Source: Patescibacteria group bacterium (lineage in GTDB: Bacteria > Patescibacteriota > Patescibacteriia > Patescibacteriales > GWC2-42-12). Taken from it: a stretch of 5,688 nucleotides of DNA. The notes under the pieces are model-generated. The model did not search any database, had not been told where the DNA came from, and saw nothing but the letters and a program-made list of their open reading frames with translations. Positions 4,922 to 5,688 of this stretch are shown piece after piece; the first letter of the stretch is position 1, and every line of letters starts with the position of its first letter. The position numbers were made by a program, and so were the translations under genes. Location: assembly GCA_018827685.1 (NCBI GenBank), contig JAHJXD010000072.1, positions 1 through 5,688 of the forward strand, read 5' to 3'.

Positions 4922-5688
4922 ATGTCTCAAGGATTTTGGCGAAAATTAAAGATTCCCTTTTTTGTTTTGGCGCCAATGCATGATATAACCGATATTGTTT
5001 TTAGACAAATGTTTGTTGAATATGGCAAACCAGATGTCTTTTATACTGAATTTGTTTCAGTTGACGGGCTTTGTTCTCAAGGCAAAGAAAAATTGTTGCC
5101 TTATTTAAAATTTGAAAAAAATGAAAAACCAATAGTTGCTCAAATTTTTGGAGCTAATCCAGATAATTTTTTTAAAGTTGCAAAATTAATTAAATCGCTT
5201 GGCTTTGATGGTATTGATATTAATATGGGATGTCCGGATAAACAAATAGAAAAACAAGGAGCTGGCGCGGCTTTGATTAAAAATTTTAAATTAGCCCGGG
5301 AAATTATTCGAGCAACAAAAAAAGGAGCTGGACAAATGCCAGTTTCAATAAAAACTAGAATTGGTTATAAAGAAAATATTTTAACAAGCTGGCTGCGCGA
5401 ACTTTTAGCTGAAACTCCAGTGGCAATCGCTATTCATGCCAGAACAAAAAAAGAATTATTTTCCGCGCCAGCTCATTGGGAAGCAATCAAACAAGCTGTA
5501 AAAATTGCCAAAGCAAGCAAAACTTTAATTATTGGCAATGGCGATATAACTAATCTTAAAGAAGCTAAAATGAAAATTAAAGAAACAGGCGCGCATGGAA
5601 TAATAATTGGTCGAGCAGCTATTGGTAATCCTTGGATATTTAATTCTCAAAAAAACAATCAATTAATTTTACCTAAAGAAAAATTAAT
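4922..5688 (+). CDS. dus: tRNA-dihydrouridine synthase (3' end beyond window)
   Basis: FMN enzyme that reduces uridines in the D-loop of tRNA to dihydrouridine with NADPH. The 255 complete codons seen cover the TIM barrel in one open frame. VLAPMHDITDIVFR (15-28) is the N-terminal FMN-binding strand, and VAQIFGANP (72-80) follows. DINMGCPDKQ (99-108) has the catalytic Cys104, the general acid that protonates the uracil. SIKTRIG (142-148) has Lys144, IHARTK (171-176) has His172, and IIGNGDI (203-209) with IIIGRAAIGNPWIF (227-240) are the phosphate-binding end of the barrel. About 60-80 C-terminal residues, the tRNA-binding helical domain, should lie beyond the edge. The DusA/B/C subfamily was not assigned. 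ATG 4922 is supported by the extended -10 promoter and the protein start. AT-rich codon use matches gdhA. Confidence 0.94.
   Translation, partial: MSQGFWRKLKIPFFVLAPMHDITDIVFRQMFVEYGKPDVFYTEFVSVDGLCSQGKEKLLPYLKFEKNEKPIVAQIFGANPDNFFKVAKLIKSLGFDGIDINMGCPDKQIEKQGAGAALIKNFKLAREIIRATKKGAGQMPVSIKTRIGYKENILTSWLRELLAETPVAIAIHARTKKELFSAPAHWEAIKQAVKIAKASKTLIIGNGDITNLKEAKMKIKETGAHGIIIGRAAIGNPWIFNSQKNNQLILPKEKL

Noticed and set aside
1..5688. CRISPR array or tRNA/rRNA genes
   Set aside because: No regularly spaced direct repeats are present, only one two-copy 15-bp tandem at 4771-4800. I found no cloverleaf or rRNA sequence.

Overview
The window looks like a piece of a small, AT-rich bacterial genome. 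A Patescibacteria (CPR, Parcubacteria-like) host is my inference. It rests on the AT-rich, Lys/Asn/Ile-heavy housekeeping genes, promoters placed almost on top of start codons with no Shine-Dalgarno sequence, and divergent CPR-style versions of the pyrimidine enzymes. TGA is used as a normal stop, so this is not a TGA-recoding (code 25) lineage.

Layout. (1) Positions 1-913, minus strand: the N-terminal 304 residues of a large serine recombinase, cut by the window edge. (2) 914-1340: non-coding, with a GC-rich hairpin, the left copy of a perfect 140-bp inverted repeat (1041-1180), a weak promoter and a strong Shine-Dalgarno sequence with no gene behind it. (3) 1343-3032, plus strand: a GC-rich three-gene unit joined by ATGA stop/start overlaps. 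It encodes a small unknown protein, an orotate phosphoribosyltransferase-like protein (PyrE-like) and an OMP decarboxylase/HUMPS-family protein (PyrF-like). A terminator follows. (4) 3033-3528: non-coding, with an almost ideal sigma70 promoter pointing right and embedded in palindromes, the right copy of the 140-bp repeat in opposite orientation (3184-3323), an interrupted small ORF and two hairpins. (5) 3529-4770: AT-rich glutamate dehydrogenase. (6) 4922 to the end: AT-rich tRNA-dihydrouridine synthase, cut by the window edge.

The two pyrimidine genes would carry out the last two steps to UMP (orotate + PRPP to OMP, OMP to UMP). Both have altered signature residues, so their activity is not certain. 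gdhA and dus are ordinary housekeeping genes and probably not functionally linked to the cassette.

The most notable structure is the whole 1041-3323 block: a compositionally foreign pyr cassette between perfect 140-bp inverted repeats, next to a site-specific recombinase. A strong promoter sits just inside the right repeat and points outward. Recombination between the repeats would turn this promoter from facing gdhA to facing the recombinase gene. That is a testable model of a phase-variable switch. A dispersed intergenic repeat or an assembly join remain possible alternatives.
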